From contig NZ_NHYL01000004.1 in the NCBI RefSeq assembly GCF_003288905.1, positions 1 to 64,000 of the forward strand: a DNA stretch of 64,000 bases, written 5' to 3'. The DNA is from Helicobacter sp. 11-8110. Its GTDB lineage: Bacteria > Campylobacterota > Campylobacteria > Campylobacterales > Helicobacteraceae. Positions 9,086 to 17,931 of this stretch are shown here, in pieces; the stretch's first letter is position 1; each line of letters opens with the position of its first letter. Made by a program: the position numbers and the translations under genes. A model generated the notes under the pieces. It ran no database searches, was not told where the DNA came from, and worked only from the letters and a program-made list of their open reading frames with translations.

Positions 9086-10036
9086 TTAAGTATTCATGAG
9101 TTTCACAATATCATCCAAAACTTCCTCCAACCCAATAAAATCCATGCAATGAATGTCTTTATTACAAGTTGGATTATAACAAGGGATGCATTCATACCCG
9201 CTTAAATCCAGACTTTTTGGATACACTGAAACTCCACGCCCATAATAATAGATCTCTTCACCACTTGTAGCTCCAAATAACACAATCACACTTTTTTTCA
9301 TTGCTAATGCTAGATGCACCCCCAAACTATCGTGTGTTACTAACACATCACACCCTGCAATCCAATCCATATAATCATATAAATTATTCATTCCTTGCTG
9401 CCAAGAAAAACTAATCTGATCTTTTTCAAGTAAGACTGCTAACTCCTCCCATTTTTCTTTCTTCATCGCTTTTGTGGGCCATTTGCTACCCACTTGATAA
9501 TTTAATCCAACCTGAAATTTTTCTTTTGGCTTTGGTTTATATCCGAGAGAATATTCCTGCTCTCTCCATTCACAACCCACCATTTCAACAATCACCTTTT
9601 GCCAAATTTCGTGACTCTTTTTCCCACTAACCTTATCTTGTATATAATTTGTAGCACCTAGACTACGCTCATAAGCGCTATAATTACCACTCACCACATC
9701 AAATCGAAATCCAACCTTCTCCCAAGCTTGAATCATATCTGCTAATCCGCAAACTCCGTGAATCTTTTCTAAATTCACCACCATATCAAACTGCTCTCGC
9801 ATCAAGGCAAAAGGGATAAATTCATCCCACACAAGCACTCTCTCTAAATAAGGATTATCCACTATCAAAGGAAACGCTTCAGGGGCAACCAACCAAGTAA
9901 TACAAGAATTGGGATATTTTTGTTTTAAAGCCTCTAATACAACCGTGCATCGCACGACATCTCCAAGACTAACTACTTTACCCATTTCAGGATCTAATGT
10001 TTCAGAATAACCAAGTTTAATAATTAAAATTTTCAT
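9086..10036 (-). CDS. GT9 family glycosyltransferase (heptosyltransferase-like)
   Basis: This 316-residue protein looks like an ADP-heptose:LPS heptosyltransferase homologue. It starts with MKILIIKLGYSETLDPEMG, followed by the SLGDVV substrate-loop motif, and has CDVLVTHDSLGVHLALAMKK near residue 230, the GT9 donor site, followed by LFGATS. Its place in a flagellin-glycan island, directly abutting the 10037 gene (TAAATG junction), suggests a glycan sugar other than core heptose, but an LPS role cannot be excluded. It is the last gene before the 139-base gap that divides the island. Confidence 0.8.
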   Translation of the reverse strand: MKILIIKLGYSETLDPEMGKVVSLGDVVRCTVVLEALKQKYPNSCITWLVAPEAFPLIVDNPYLERVLVWDEFIPFALMREQFDMVVNLEKIHGVCGLADMIQAWEKVGFRFDVVSGNYSAYERSLGATNYIQDKVSGKKSHEIWQKVIVEMVGCEWREQEYSLGYKPKPKEKFQVGLNYQVGSKWPTKAMKKEKWEELAVLLEKDQISFSWQQGMNNLYDYMDWIAGCDVLVTHDSLGVHLALAMKKSVIVLFGATSGEEIYYYGRGVSVYPKSLDLSGYECIPCYNPTCNKDIHCMDFIGLEEVLDDIVKLMNT

Positions 10037-11494
10037 TTAATTCTGCCTCTTTAATATTTCTCTTTTTCTATACCATTGATTAATCCATTCTACCAAATAT
10101 TCACTAGCATTACCATAATGATACATATCCTCTTTGCAATAATGCTCTATTTTATCTCTCCAATACTTTTGATAATTTTCATCTGCTTTAAGTTGTCTTG
10201 CAATACCATCTAATAACCTCAACTCATCATTACATAATCTAATATGCAAGGATGGATGGTAAAAAGTATCCTCTACAGAAAAAAGGTCACAAGAATTAAT
10301 TCCCAAATAAAGCAAAATGCAAGGCTTCTTTGCAAGAATAGGATAAGAATATGCCATAGAAGATATCCCAGATTCAATAGCCATAAAACTCCTATCTAAC
10401 TCCCCTTGCTCCAAATATTGCTTATCATACCATACAAATCCGTTCTCCTTTTCAAAAGTTTTTTTCAAATTCAACAGACTAATTTCATGATATCTATTGG
10501 TAGGCTTATATAAAACCCTAATGCCACATGATAGAAAATTTTGAATAATTCTCAATAAAATATCATAAAATTTGACACATAAAGTATCGCCAATAACTAT
10601 AATGCTATCCATTTTTTGAATGCTATGTGTTATTGCTTGTGTCTCTAAAGATTTAATTTGTTTATCCAAAGATGGATATCCCCCTTTAACCAATCGATGG
10701 CTAATATCCCCAAAAGCCCCTCCAAATCTCTGCTTTTCGCTAGTAAGATCATACAATGTTTTAGAATGTATATTAATATAAGATGAATAATGCAAAAACA
10801 GATCATAACTTTTTTGAACATCTGCATGAGTAACCGAACTAGGATACATATCCATACTAGGTATCATCTTCAAACTAGCAACATTCTGATGAAATTTCAT
10901 ACCTGGACTTTGATCAATAACAAATGGAAAAAAAGATAATTGCTCCAAGATTTCAAAATTAGCATAAATATAATCTTGCTGTTTTTCCCTTAAAAAAGTT
11001 TCAATTTCTTTATGTATAAAATTTTGATAAGTTATTATATAAACAATCTTAAATCCTTTTTGTTGCAATAAATCAATCATAAATCCCAATGATTTTTGCT
11101 CAATGTTATGATTCTTCAGAACAATAGCAATGATTTTTTGATTTTTAAATCTTTCACTGCAATATTGGTTTAAAAGAGCACTCAACACCATCACTCCATC
11201 AAAGCATTTATCTATACCATTTCTAATAATATTTTCTAACAAGTCATCTTCTAACTTCTTAGAAGTTAGATATAAACATGCCTTACCCTCACTAATTTCT
11301 TGCCGTATCTTAATGCTATTAAATTCCAATGATTTTTCTTGTTTGCAATCATCCAAAAAAGAATAAGAATCCCCCTCCCTTCCCATTCTATCTATTGCGA
11401 TAACATCTTCACAATACACAGCTTTTTTAACAAACTCTAAAATCCAAGCACAATACTGAGAATTTCCTCCTTTTGGATATAAATAATAATGCAT
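10037..11494 (-). CDS. GT-B-like transferase, non-repetitive paralogue of 6287-7699
   Basis: This 485-residue protein is a full-length paralogue of the phase-variable 6287-7699 product. It starts MHYYLYPKGGN, has a long divergent middle, and has a C-terminal segment (MAIESGISSMAYSYPILAKKPCILL) matching DFSASMLYTYPLITKKPAIML in the partner. The fold may be CDP-glycerol-phosphotransferase-like GT-B, so a role in transferring a sugar or polyol phosphate is possible but unproven. It has no poly-G tract: the partner's Gly-Gly-Gly-Ser is Gly-Asn-Ala-Ser here. It abuts both neighbours with no spacer (stop at 10037, start at 11494), consistent with one operon. Confidence 0.55.
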   Translation of the reverse strand: MHYYLYPKGGNSQYCAWILEFVKKAVYCEDVIAIDRMGREGDSYSFLDDCKQEKSLEFNSIKIRQEISEGKACLYLTSKKLEDDLLENIIRNGIDKCFDGVMVLSALLNQYCSERFKNQKIIAIVLKNHNIEQKSLGFMIDLLQQKGFKIVYIITYQNFIHKEIETFLREKQQDYIYANFEILEQLSFFPFVIDQSPGMKFHQNVASLKMIPSMDMYPSSVTHADVQKSYDLFLHYSSYINIHSKTLYDLTSEKQRFGGAFGDISHRLVKGGYPSLDKQIKSLETQAITHSIQKMDSIIVIGDTLCVKFYDILLRIIQNFLSCGIRVLYKPTNRYHEISLLNLKKTFEKENGFVWYDKQYLEQGELDRSFMAIESGISSMAYSYPILAKKPCILLYLGINSCDLFSVEDTFYHPSLHIRLCNDELRLLDGIARQLKADENYQKYWRDKIEHYCKEDMYHYGNASEYLVEWINQWYRKREILKRQN

Positions 11495-12580
11495 TTATTT
11501 TTTCTCCTCCAACCATTGATGCAAAACATTACCAACTCTTTCTATATTATTTAGATTTTGATTAGGACCGCTTGGCAAAATAAGCATTTGCTGATCAAAA
11601 ATATCACTTTTAGGATATTTCCCAACAATTCCCAAATGACTACAACAATTTAATGAAGGAGACTCAAAAGAACTTTCTATACCCATTGCTTCCAAATATT
11701 TCTTTAAATCTTTATTATTTTTAGTTATCACAATAAATCTTATAGGCACTTCACCATTTTCTATATCCACATTTAAAAAATTAATTTTATCTTGCAACAT
11801 ATCGCGATAACCACAATACAACTCTCTAGAATGAGTAATTTTCTGGTTAATCTTCTTTAATTGCACCAAACCAATTGCAGCTTGAATATCATTAAATTTG
11901 AAATTATATGCTCTTATTCCATAATTTCTTTCTTGCCTTACATCAAAAACTCCTTGATTTCTAAGCCTTCTTAAAAGATTATAATCTTCTTGATTGTGTG
12001 CAGTTACAATTCCCCCTTGGCCTGTAGTTAAAAGTTTTGCTACCCCAAGAGAAAAACAGCCAAACCTGCCAATTGTCCCCAAATACCTCCCCTTAGAATC
12101 TTTAGATCCAAAAGCCTGACAAGCATCTTCAATCACCTGCAAATTATATTTCCTTGCTATTTCTAAAATTCTATCCATATTTGAGGCAACCCCATTCATA
12201 TGAACAGGCACAACAAGTTTAGTCTTGTTTGTAATTTTATCTTCTATTAATTCTTCATCAATAGTTTGATTCTCTTTAACATCAACTACTCTTACCTTTG
12301 CACCCAATATCATAGCAGCATGTGCGGTAGCAACAAATGTCCGATTAGAGATAATTACTTCATCACCTTTCTTTAGACCTAATGCCATATAGGCTAAACT
12401 TAGTGCTTGCGTGCCATTTGGCACAGCTACGGCATAAGGGACATTTAAAAAATTTGCAATCGCTTTCTCAAATTTCTCCGTAATTTCTCCTTGACCTATA
12501 TTTCTATTTGCAATCGCATTTGAAACTGCCTCTTGCTCCTCTGCACCAAGCTCGATATTCCACCATTTAATTCGTTCCAT
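11495..12580 (-). CDS. DegT/DnrJ/EryC1/StrS family PLP aminotransferase
   Basis: This 361-residue protein is a PLP-dependent sugar aminotransferase that should convert a nucleotide-linked keto-sugar to an amino-sugar using glutamate or glutamine. The sequence shows the N-terminal GQGE motif near 29, substrate/PLP phosphate contacts in VPNGTQAL at 53-60, EDACQAFGS at 151-159, and the likely Schiff-base lysine K182 in AKLLTTGQGG. Length matches the family. It overlaps the upstream C-methyltransferase gene by 14 bases. The two together are typical of branched deoxy-amino-sugar pathways, but no sugar dehydratase is present in this window, so the substrate must come from elsewhere. Confidence 0.88.
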   Translation of the reverse strand: MERIKWWNIELGAEEQEAVSNAIANRNIGQGEITEKFEKAIANFLNVPYAVAVPNGTQALSLAYMALGLKKGDEVIISNRTFVATAHAAMILGAKVRVVDVKENQTIDEELIEDKITNKTKLVVPVHMNGVASNMDRILEIARKYNLQVIEDACQAFGSKDSKGRYLGTIGRFGCFSLGVAKLLTTGQGGIVTAHNQEDYNLLRRLRNQGVFDVRQERNYGIRAYNFKFNDIQAAIGLVQLKKINQKITHSRELYCGYRDMLQDKINFLNVDIENGEVPIRFIVITKNNKDLKKYLEAMGIESSFESPSLNCCSHLGIVGKYPKSDIFDQQMLILPSGPNQNLNNIERVGNVLHQWLEEKK

Positions 12581-14168
12581 TTAAATACTCCTTAATTTCA
12601 AGCTGCGGCAATTCCAAATTATAGAATATTCCTCCCCTCTTTAGAAATTCCTTATGCTTTTGTGTAATAGGATCTATAAACCTCCAAGCTACATTGATAA
12701 CCTCTTTTATATTAGTATCCTCTTCTAAAATTTTAGAATCATTTACCAAAACACCTAAATTTGATGCATATTTACCAATTTTAGCAATATTATCATCTAA
12801 AAAATAATCAATCACATCAGATAGCCCCAAATGATACACCATCATCACTCCACCCACTGAAGCACCATACACACCGACACTTCCTTGACGCTCCTTAATC
12901 TCCAATGCAAGCTTTCTAACCTTCTCTCTAAAATCTTCCAAACCTTTAGTAAAATTTATAAAAATATCACTCTGTTTGAAAAAATCTTTTTCAGCTTCTA
13001 TCAAAGAAAGCAATTCTTTAGTCTTTGACTTACTCATATCTTGAGTAATTTTAATTTGTATGCTTCCACCTTTACTCTCAATAATCTTAGCATCATACAG
13101 ATTCAAATTTTTCTTTTTTAAAAACTCACATAATGGCAAAAGATATAGGTAATTGATATGTTCTAAAAATACCATATCCACCAAATTTTTCTCCAAAACT
13201 GCTTTAGCATAGAAACTTTCAAAAATAAACTCTCCACCCTCTTTAAGTGTTTCTTTTATTTCATCAAACAATCTTTCTAAATTCACACTATTTGCAACAA
13301 TATGACTAGCAAAAACAAAGGCATCTTCATTTTGAATTATCTCCATTAGCCTCTGCGTTTTATTAAAACGCAGAGGCTTAGAGACATATCCCCTCAAACT
13401 CCCACCTTTAGTCCAGATTTCTTCTGCATCAAACAATTCCAATCCACAATGATTGAAAAATTTTGCCAAAGGTTTTGCGCTAAAATAACTAATATGCTCA
13501 TGGTAAATCGTGTCAATCAAATGCTTCTTTAAAACACTTTGCGCATAACTTGTCTCAAATACAAATACACCATTATCATCAAGCAATAACTCAATACCTT
13601 TCACCACATCTGCCAATAAAGGAATGTTGGCAATCACATTGTTGGCAATCATAATGTTGGCTTTACCTTTTTGAAGCCTAATTTCTTTAGCTAGATCTCT
13701 CGTAAAAAAACCACAAATCGTCTCAACTCCACGCTTTTTTGCAATTTCTACTGCAATAGAAGCAGGATCAATCCCTAAAACTCGCATACCTTCATTTTTA
13801 AAAACTTCTAGCATTGCCCCTTCATTGCTTCCAATCTCGATCACCAAAGAATCTTTTGGCACCTTAAACCTTTTAATTAAATCCTTAGCTCCCTGTTTGA
13901 AATGTTCCACCAAACCAACTGAAGTGCCAGAAGTATATAAATAATCCTGCTCATAAATTTCTTTTGGCTCCACAACTTCGCTTAATTGCATTTGACCGCA
14001 TACATTGCACATCATCACTACAACATCGTGCAATTCGCAAGATAACGCCAACTCTTTATTCTTAAAAAACCTATCCCCAATTGGATTTTTAGATAATGTA
14101 ATAACTTTTTTTAAATTCTCTCTTCCGCATAATCTACATTGATTAATCTTATATATTTTATCTTTCAT
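12567..14168 (-). CDS. Sugar C-methyltransferase (TylC3/NovU type) with an internal duplication
   Basis: This 533-residue protein has the three parts of deoxysugar C-methyltransferases: a zinc domain (C11, C14, C54, C57), a SAM Rossmann domain (EIGSNEG 111-117) with the catalytic YHEH at 222-225, and a C-terminal Rossmann-like domain (VGVYGASVGG 431-440). The usual length is near 410. The surplus comes from an internal repeat: residues about 171-265 recur as 283-376 (KKHLIDTIYHEHISY against EKNLVDMVFLEHINY; WTKGGSLRGYVSK against ESKGGSIQIKITQ). The second copy lacks the SAM-binding loop and has Tyr and His of YHEH replaced by Phe and Leu. The reaction is probably methyl transfer to C3 of a keto-deoxysugar nucleotide. 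Confidence 0.82.
   Translation of the reverse strand: MKDKIYKINQCRLCGRENLKKVITLSKNPIGDRFFKNKELALSCELHDVVVMMCNVCGQMQLSEVVEPKEIYEQDYLYTSGTSVGLVEHFKQGAKDLIKRFKVPKDSLVIEIGSNEGAMLEVFKNEGMRVLGIDPASIAVEIAKKRGVETICGFFTRDLAKEIRLQKGKANIMIANNVIANIPLLADVVKGIELLLDDNGVFVFETSYAQSVLKKHLIDTIYHEHISYFSAKPLAKFFNHCGLELFDAEEIWTKGGSLRGYVSKPLRFNKTQRLMEIIQNEDAFVFASHIVANSVNLERLFDEIKETLKEGGEFIFESFYAKAVLEKNLVDMVFLEHINYLYLLPLCEFLKKKNLNLYDAKIIESKGGSIQIKITQDMSKSKTKELLSLIEAEKDFFKQSDIFINFTKGLEDFREKVRKLALEIKERQGSVGVYGASVGGVMMVYHLGLSDVIDYFLDDNIAKIGKYASNLGVLVNDSKILEEDTNIKEVINVAWRFIDPITQKHKEFLKRGGIFYNLELPQLEIKEYLNGTN
13374..13658 (-). repeat. Intragenic repeat unit 1 in the C-methyltransferase (unit 2 at about 13041-13322)
   Basis: This is a protein-level repeat, residues about 171-265 and 283-376 of the 12567-14168 product, separated by about 17 residues. 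Shared features are the K-x-L-x-D-x-x-x-x-EH-I-x-Y core and the KGGS motif. The limits are approximate and the copies are diverged at the DNA level. Confidence 0.75.
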
Positions 14169-14581
14169 AATTTCTCTTTTGTATTTCTTTCTCTTATCTC
14201 TATAAACAGAACATTTTCGCTTATTATTTCCATTTGATAAGGGATATTACTTCCAACTTTCCCTAAAAAATTTTTTTTATCCAAAATAATCCTTTCCTTT
14301 GTTTCTAGATTCGTGAGGCTAATTTTGCCTTCTAGTATCAAATAATAAGAATCTGTATTTTTAAAAATTTGTTCTGGAATTAACTTTTTATAAGGATGAT
14401 AAATTAACATGACATGCAAAGAATCATTTGGACTTTTATGAAAACAAAAACGAACAGTTTCACCATTTGCATCACCCTCATTTTTTAAAAATTCTTTATG
14501 CTTCTGAGTGATTTCAAAAAAATCTTTTAATGCAAAATAGCTAGGTGTCTTCGCATTAGGAAAAGACTTAAAATTCTCCAA
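14165..14581 (-). CDS. Small cupin-fold protein (WbuC-like)
   Basis: This 138-residue protein has a beta-rich cupin pattern. HVMLIYHPYKKLIPEQI near residues 55-71 and YYLILEGKISLTN near 78-90 fit the cupin core, as in WbuC-type proteins found next to sugar aminotransferase and epimerase genes in O-antigen loci. The family function is not established. It overlaps the C-methyltransferase gene by four bases, so the pair is coupled. A ten-residue word in its N-terminal region (ITQKHKEFLK) also occurs near the end of that methyltransferase. GGAG precedes the ATG by five bases. Confidence 0.65.
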   Translation of the reverse strand: MENFKSFPNAKTPSYFALKDFFEITQKHKEFLKNEGDANGETVRFCFHKSPNDSLHVMLIYHPYKKLIPEQIFKNTDSYYLILEGKISLTNLETKERIILDKKNFLGKVGSNIPYQMEIISENVLFIEIRERNTKEKL

Positions 14582-14584
14582 TAC

Positions 14585-15724
14585 TCACTCCTTATTTTTT
14601 ACAAAACTAATATATTGTAAGCCCCTTCCCCAAGCTTTGCTTATTTTTTTTGCACTAGCCACATTCTGCCATTTTATACTTTGAAAATTCCGCAATAATA
14701 CAATACTTTCTTGCACACAGCCCATAAATACTTCCCCTAAATCTTTATTCTTATCTAAAATCCTCTGAAGTATCTCTATAATTCTTATAATAAAAAGCTC
14801 ATTAGGCTCTCTTCTAAATTTACCAATATATTCCCTAAAACAAATCAATTCTTTATATAATTCTTGATTTTTTACATGTTTTCTTTCGAAATCTTTAAAA
14901 TTTCTATCAATAAGCAAATGTTTTTTAAATGAAAATTCTCTCAATATTTCCTTAGAATAAGAATATTGCATGTCCTTATACCAACTTTGATTAGGAATTA
15001 AATTGGGAGACATTCCCACCACTTCATATCCCTCTCCAAAATACTTTACACACTCTTCAATGCTAAATAGCTTCACATCTCCACCTGGATTCAAAATAGT
15101 ATCCACTACCCAATCTTCAACTGGACGCACAGCATATTTCAGATTATTTAAATGACTCCCAAATGCACGAGAAAGTATTTCTATTTTCTGTTTTCTATCC
15201 TCTATCTTGGAAATCAAAATTAAACCCAAAATTCTTCGCAAATCTTCATAAAAATAAGAAAACTCGCACATTGTCGTAACAACAATATAAGTCCCAATAT
15301 TTGCATATTTCTTAATACATTCAATAACCTCTTGACGATTTTCTGCATACAAACTATGCAAAAACCCTTCAGCTATAATTACCTTATAAGTGTTTTCGCC
15401 TTTAAAACTTTCTAAAATTTCATTATATATAGTATATTGTGACTTGGGTATTTGGTATTTTTCAAACAATTTCAAAGCACTATGTACAGCTACCTCATTT
15501 GGTTCCACTAAATCTACTTTTGCCCCCAAAAGCAAAAAAGCTAAAGTATTATAGCCACTCCCTCCACCTATATCTAACAAATCAATTCCATGAAATGCAA
15601 AGCTTGGGATTCCCAACATTTCATAAAGTCTCTTACGCCTATACATATGTTCTCTAATATCTCCAATATCTTTTGGATCTAACACACCCCCATACTCTTT
15701 ATAAAATTTCACAAACTCATTCAT
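14585..15724 (-). CDS. SAM-dependent methyltransferase, non-repetitive paralogue of 15717-16847
   Basis: This 379-residue protein has a class I methyltransferase SAM site (LDIGGGSGYNTLAF, then VDLVEPNE) at about residues 50-78. The C-terminal 200 residues are shared only with the neighbouring gene, including the NPGGDVKLFSIEE, VGMSPNLIPNQSWYKD and KAWGRGLQY regions. It is a clear tandem paralogue of the 15717-16847 product but has no poly-G run, so it should be expressed constantly. It overlaps that gene by eight bases. The substrate is unknown; a glycan or lipid-linked sugar is likely from context. Confidence 0.75.
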   Translation of the reverse strand: MNEFVKFYKEYGGVLDPKDIGDIREHMYRRKRLYEMLGIPSFAFHGIDLLDIGGGSGYNTLAFLLLGAKVDLVEPNEVAVHSALKLFEKYQIPKSQYTIYNEILESFKGENTYKVIIAEGFLHSLYAENRQEVIECIKKYANIGTYIVVTTMCEFSYFYEDLRRILGLILISKIEDRKQKIEILSRAFGSHLNNLKYAVRPVEDWVVDTILNPGGDVKLFSIEECVKYFGEGYEVVGMSPNLIPNQSWYKDMQYSYSKEILREFSFKKHLLIDRNFKDFERKHVKNQELYKELICFREYIGKFRREPNELFIIRIIEILQRILDKNKDLGEVFMGCVQESIVLLRNFQSIKWQNVASAKKISKAWGRGLQYISFVKNKE

Positions 15725-16847
15725 CTCTCATTTTCCTTAAACAAGCATAATACAAGCCTCTACCCCAAGCCTTTCTAAAATCTTTCATAGTGCTAACACT
15801 CCGCGGATTAATGATATTTTTTTGCAATATATTAATCACTTCAGACAATGCATTCACAAAATCATTCCCCAAATCTTTATGATCATTTAAAATCTCTTTT
15901 AACACTCTATAATGCCCCCCCCCACTGACTTCTTTAACTCTACAATCTTGCTTCATCAAATCTTGAAACTCTAACAACTGCTTTGCTAATTTTTGATTCT
16001 TGCTTTTACTGCGAATACTATATTTAAATCTATTATCCAATAATAAGTGTCTAGTCAAGTAAAATTCTTCTTTTATAGCATTCGTATGACAATAATCTAT
16101 ATCTTTATACCAGCTTAAATTTGGTACTAACTGAGGAGAAATATGCCTCATTTCGTACCCATCAAATCTTTTGATTATATCTAAAATATCCAAACGCTCT
16201 AGATTATTTGCGGGATTCAAAATATTATCAGTTACCCAATCCTCAATCGGACGTACAGCATACCTTAATTCTTTCAAATGCGCCCCAAAAGCATCTGACA
16301 ATATAATCACCTGCTGGTTAAAATCATCTTCATTGGCAATTAAAATTTTTCCCAGATATCTCCGAATATCTTCATAAAAATAGGAAAACTCGCACATTGT
16401 TCCAATCACCACCAATGTGTCTTTTTTAGATAAAGCTTTAATTTTATCCATAATTAAATTTCTCAATGGAATCTCTAGAACATGCAATACAGCCTCTGCA
16501 CAAATCAAATCATATTTGTTCTCATTTTTTATGTCTTCAACATCCGAATAAATAGCAAATTGATCTTGTTGGATATTAAAACTAGCAAACAATTCTACGG
16601 CTTTCTTTTGTGCTTGCTGATTTGGCTCTACCATATGGACTTTTGCTCCAAATAACAAAAATGCCAATGCATTATAACCACTACCACTGCCAATATCTAG
16701 CACATTAGCCCCATTAAAAAATCTACTTGGTATCCCAAGCATATCATATAATCTAGCCCTACGAAATAGATGCGAATCAACATCATTTTTCATTTTAGGA
16801 TCCAAAACACCACCAATTTTATTATAAAATTCTAAAAGCAGATTCAT
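15717..16847 (-). CDS. SAM-dependent methyltransferase with a G9 tract
   Basis: This 376-residue protein is a class I methyltransferase with LDIGSGSGYNALAFLLFGAK near residue 50 and a VEPNQ acidic site after it. It is paralogous over its whole length to the next gene, sharing HISPQLVPNLSWYKD and a KAWGRGLYY ending. A run of nine G encodes three glycines around residue 311. Here the frame runs through to the full C-terminus (ON). One extra or one missing G puts a stop within a few codons, removing about 60 residues. GGAGG lies a few bases before the ATG. It may methylate the same glycan as its paralogue, at another position (inference). Confidence 0.75.
   Translation of the reverse strand: MNLLLEFYNKIGGVLDPKMKNDVDSHLFRRARLYDMLGIPSRFFNGANVLDIGSGSGYNALAFLLFGAKVHMVEPNQQAQKKAVELFASFNIQQDQFAIYSDVEDIKNENKYDLICAEAVLHVLEIPLRNLIMDKIKALSKKDTLVVIGTMCEFSYFYEDIRRYLGKILIANEDDFNQQVIILSDAFGAHLKELRYAVRPIEDWVTDNILNPANNLERLDILDIIKRFDGYEMRHISPQLVPNLSWYKDIDYCHTNAIKEEFYLTRHLLLDNRFKYSIRSKSKNQKLAKQLLEFQDLMKQDCRVKEVSGGGHYRVLKEILNDHKDLGNDFVNALSEVINILQKNIINPRSVSTMKDFRKAWGRGLYYACLRKMRDE
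15915..15923 (-). repeat. Poly-G tract, 9 bases (phase-variable repeat)
   Basis: There are nine consecutive C on the plus strand, inside the 15717-16847 coding sequence. The gene is ON at this length. The paralogue at 14585-15724 has no such run at the corresponding place. Confidence 0.85.
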
Positions 16848-16858
16848 TATTTACCTCC

Positions 16859-17923
16859 CTACACAAACCCCAAATGCTTCTCATCGGCATTCAAGTATTC
16901 TAAAATCATTTTATTTTTTTCGTGTGCTACACAATGATGATTACAAACGCAAGATGGATTAACCTTGAAAAAAGACTCTTTATTTTGATACCACCACTCT
17001 CTAAAAGATATATCTTTAATACTTCCAAGCAATGCTTCATCAAGATTATAAGCCTTATCTTGACAAGGATACACATTTAAATCTGCACCAATAACCATAA
17101 GCATTTGAGAGTAAGGGCACCAAGAGTAATCTTTTTCAAAACTATTAAGCTGATAATGATAAGAATCATAAATCTCTAATATTTTTCCAAAATCATTTTG
17201 TGCTTTTTTTATCTCTTCTTTTGCCTGTTTATAAAAAGCTTGATGATAGATATTAGTTTTTTCCCCTTCATTACTAACAATTGCTGGAGATATTTTAAGG
17301 CTATCTACCCCTATCTCACTAAGTATCTTTGAAATTTCATAAATCTTGTGCCAATTATCCTGCCCCACAATATAACTCACTCCAAGATAACATTGTCCGC
17401 CAATTTTTTTAAATTTCTCCATATTAGAAATAATTTTATCAAATTCCTTTTTCCCTACACCACGAAATTTTTGATAACTTTCATTATCATAGCCATCCAT
17501 ACTCACGCGCACCCAAGTGCCATATTTCGCAAAAAGTTCTGCCACCTCTCCATCTAATTTAGCTCCATTTGTCAATGTTGCAAAAGCAATATTTGTTTCA
17601 ATTAAATGCCTCAAAGTTTGTGGCATATATTTATAAATCAATGGTTCTCCACCCCCACTAAATGTAATAGCTTTAACACCCATCAACTCGCAATCATCAA
17701 TAATTTCAAGCATTTTTTGTTCTGGTATAAAATCCCGCTCTACCATATCTTTTCCAAGTTGCAAATGCGAAACTTTATAGGCACAATACCAACAATCATG
17801 ATTACACACATTTGTAGGTTTAATCCTTATATGTATTGGCGGCATTATCGCTTTATCTCTAGGCAAAGAATCAAGCTTGTCTTTATAATGAAACATTTTA
17901 TATTTCGTATATAACAATCCCAT
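16859..17923 (-). CDS. Radical SAM protein with SPASM-like C-terminus
   Basis: This 354-residue protein has C40-x3-C44-x2-C47 (CNHDCWYC), followed by the GGGEP motif near residue 93 that binds SAM. Its C-terminal region has the cysteine spacing of a SPASM domain (WCPYSQ, YPCQDK, PSCVCNHHC). ATG 17923 is preferred over ATG 17929 because AGGA sits six bases before it. It is two genes from the transketolase pair and eight bases after a small methyltransferase gene. The reaction is unknown. The lack of a nearby peptide substrate and the glycan context favour radical chemistry on a sugar, such as dehydration, epimerisation or oxidation (inference). Confidence 0.85.
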   Translation of the reverse strand: MGLLYTKYKMFHYKDKLDSLPRDKAIMPPIHIRIKPTNVCNHDCWYCAYKVSHLQLGKDMVERDFIPEQKMLEIIDDCELMGVKAITFSGGGEPLIYKYMPQTLRHLIETNIAFATLTNGAKLDGEVAELFAKYGTWVRVSMDGYDNESYQKFRGVGKKEFDKIISNMEKFKKIGGQCYLGVSYIVGQDNWHKIYEISKILSEIGVDSLKISPAIVSNEGEKTNIYHQAFYKQAKEEIKKAQNDFGKILEIYDSYHYQLNSFEKDYSWCPYSQMLMVIGADLNVYPCQDKAYNLDEALLGSIKDISFREWWYQNKESFFKVNPSCVCNHHCVAHEKNKMILEYLNADEKHLGFV

Positions 17924-17931
17924 AACCATTC

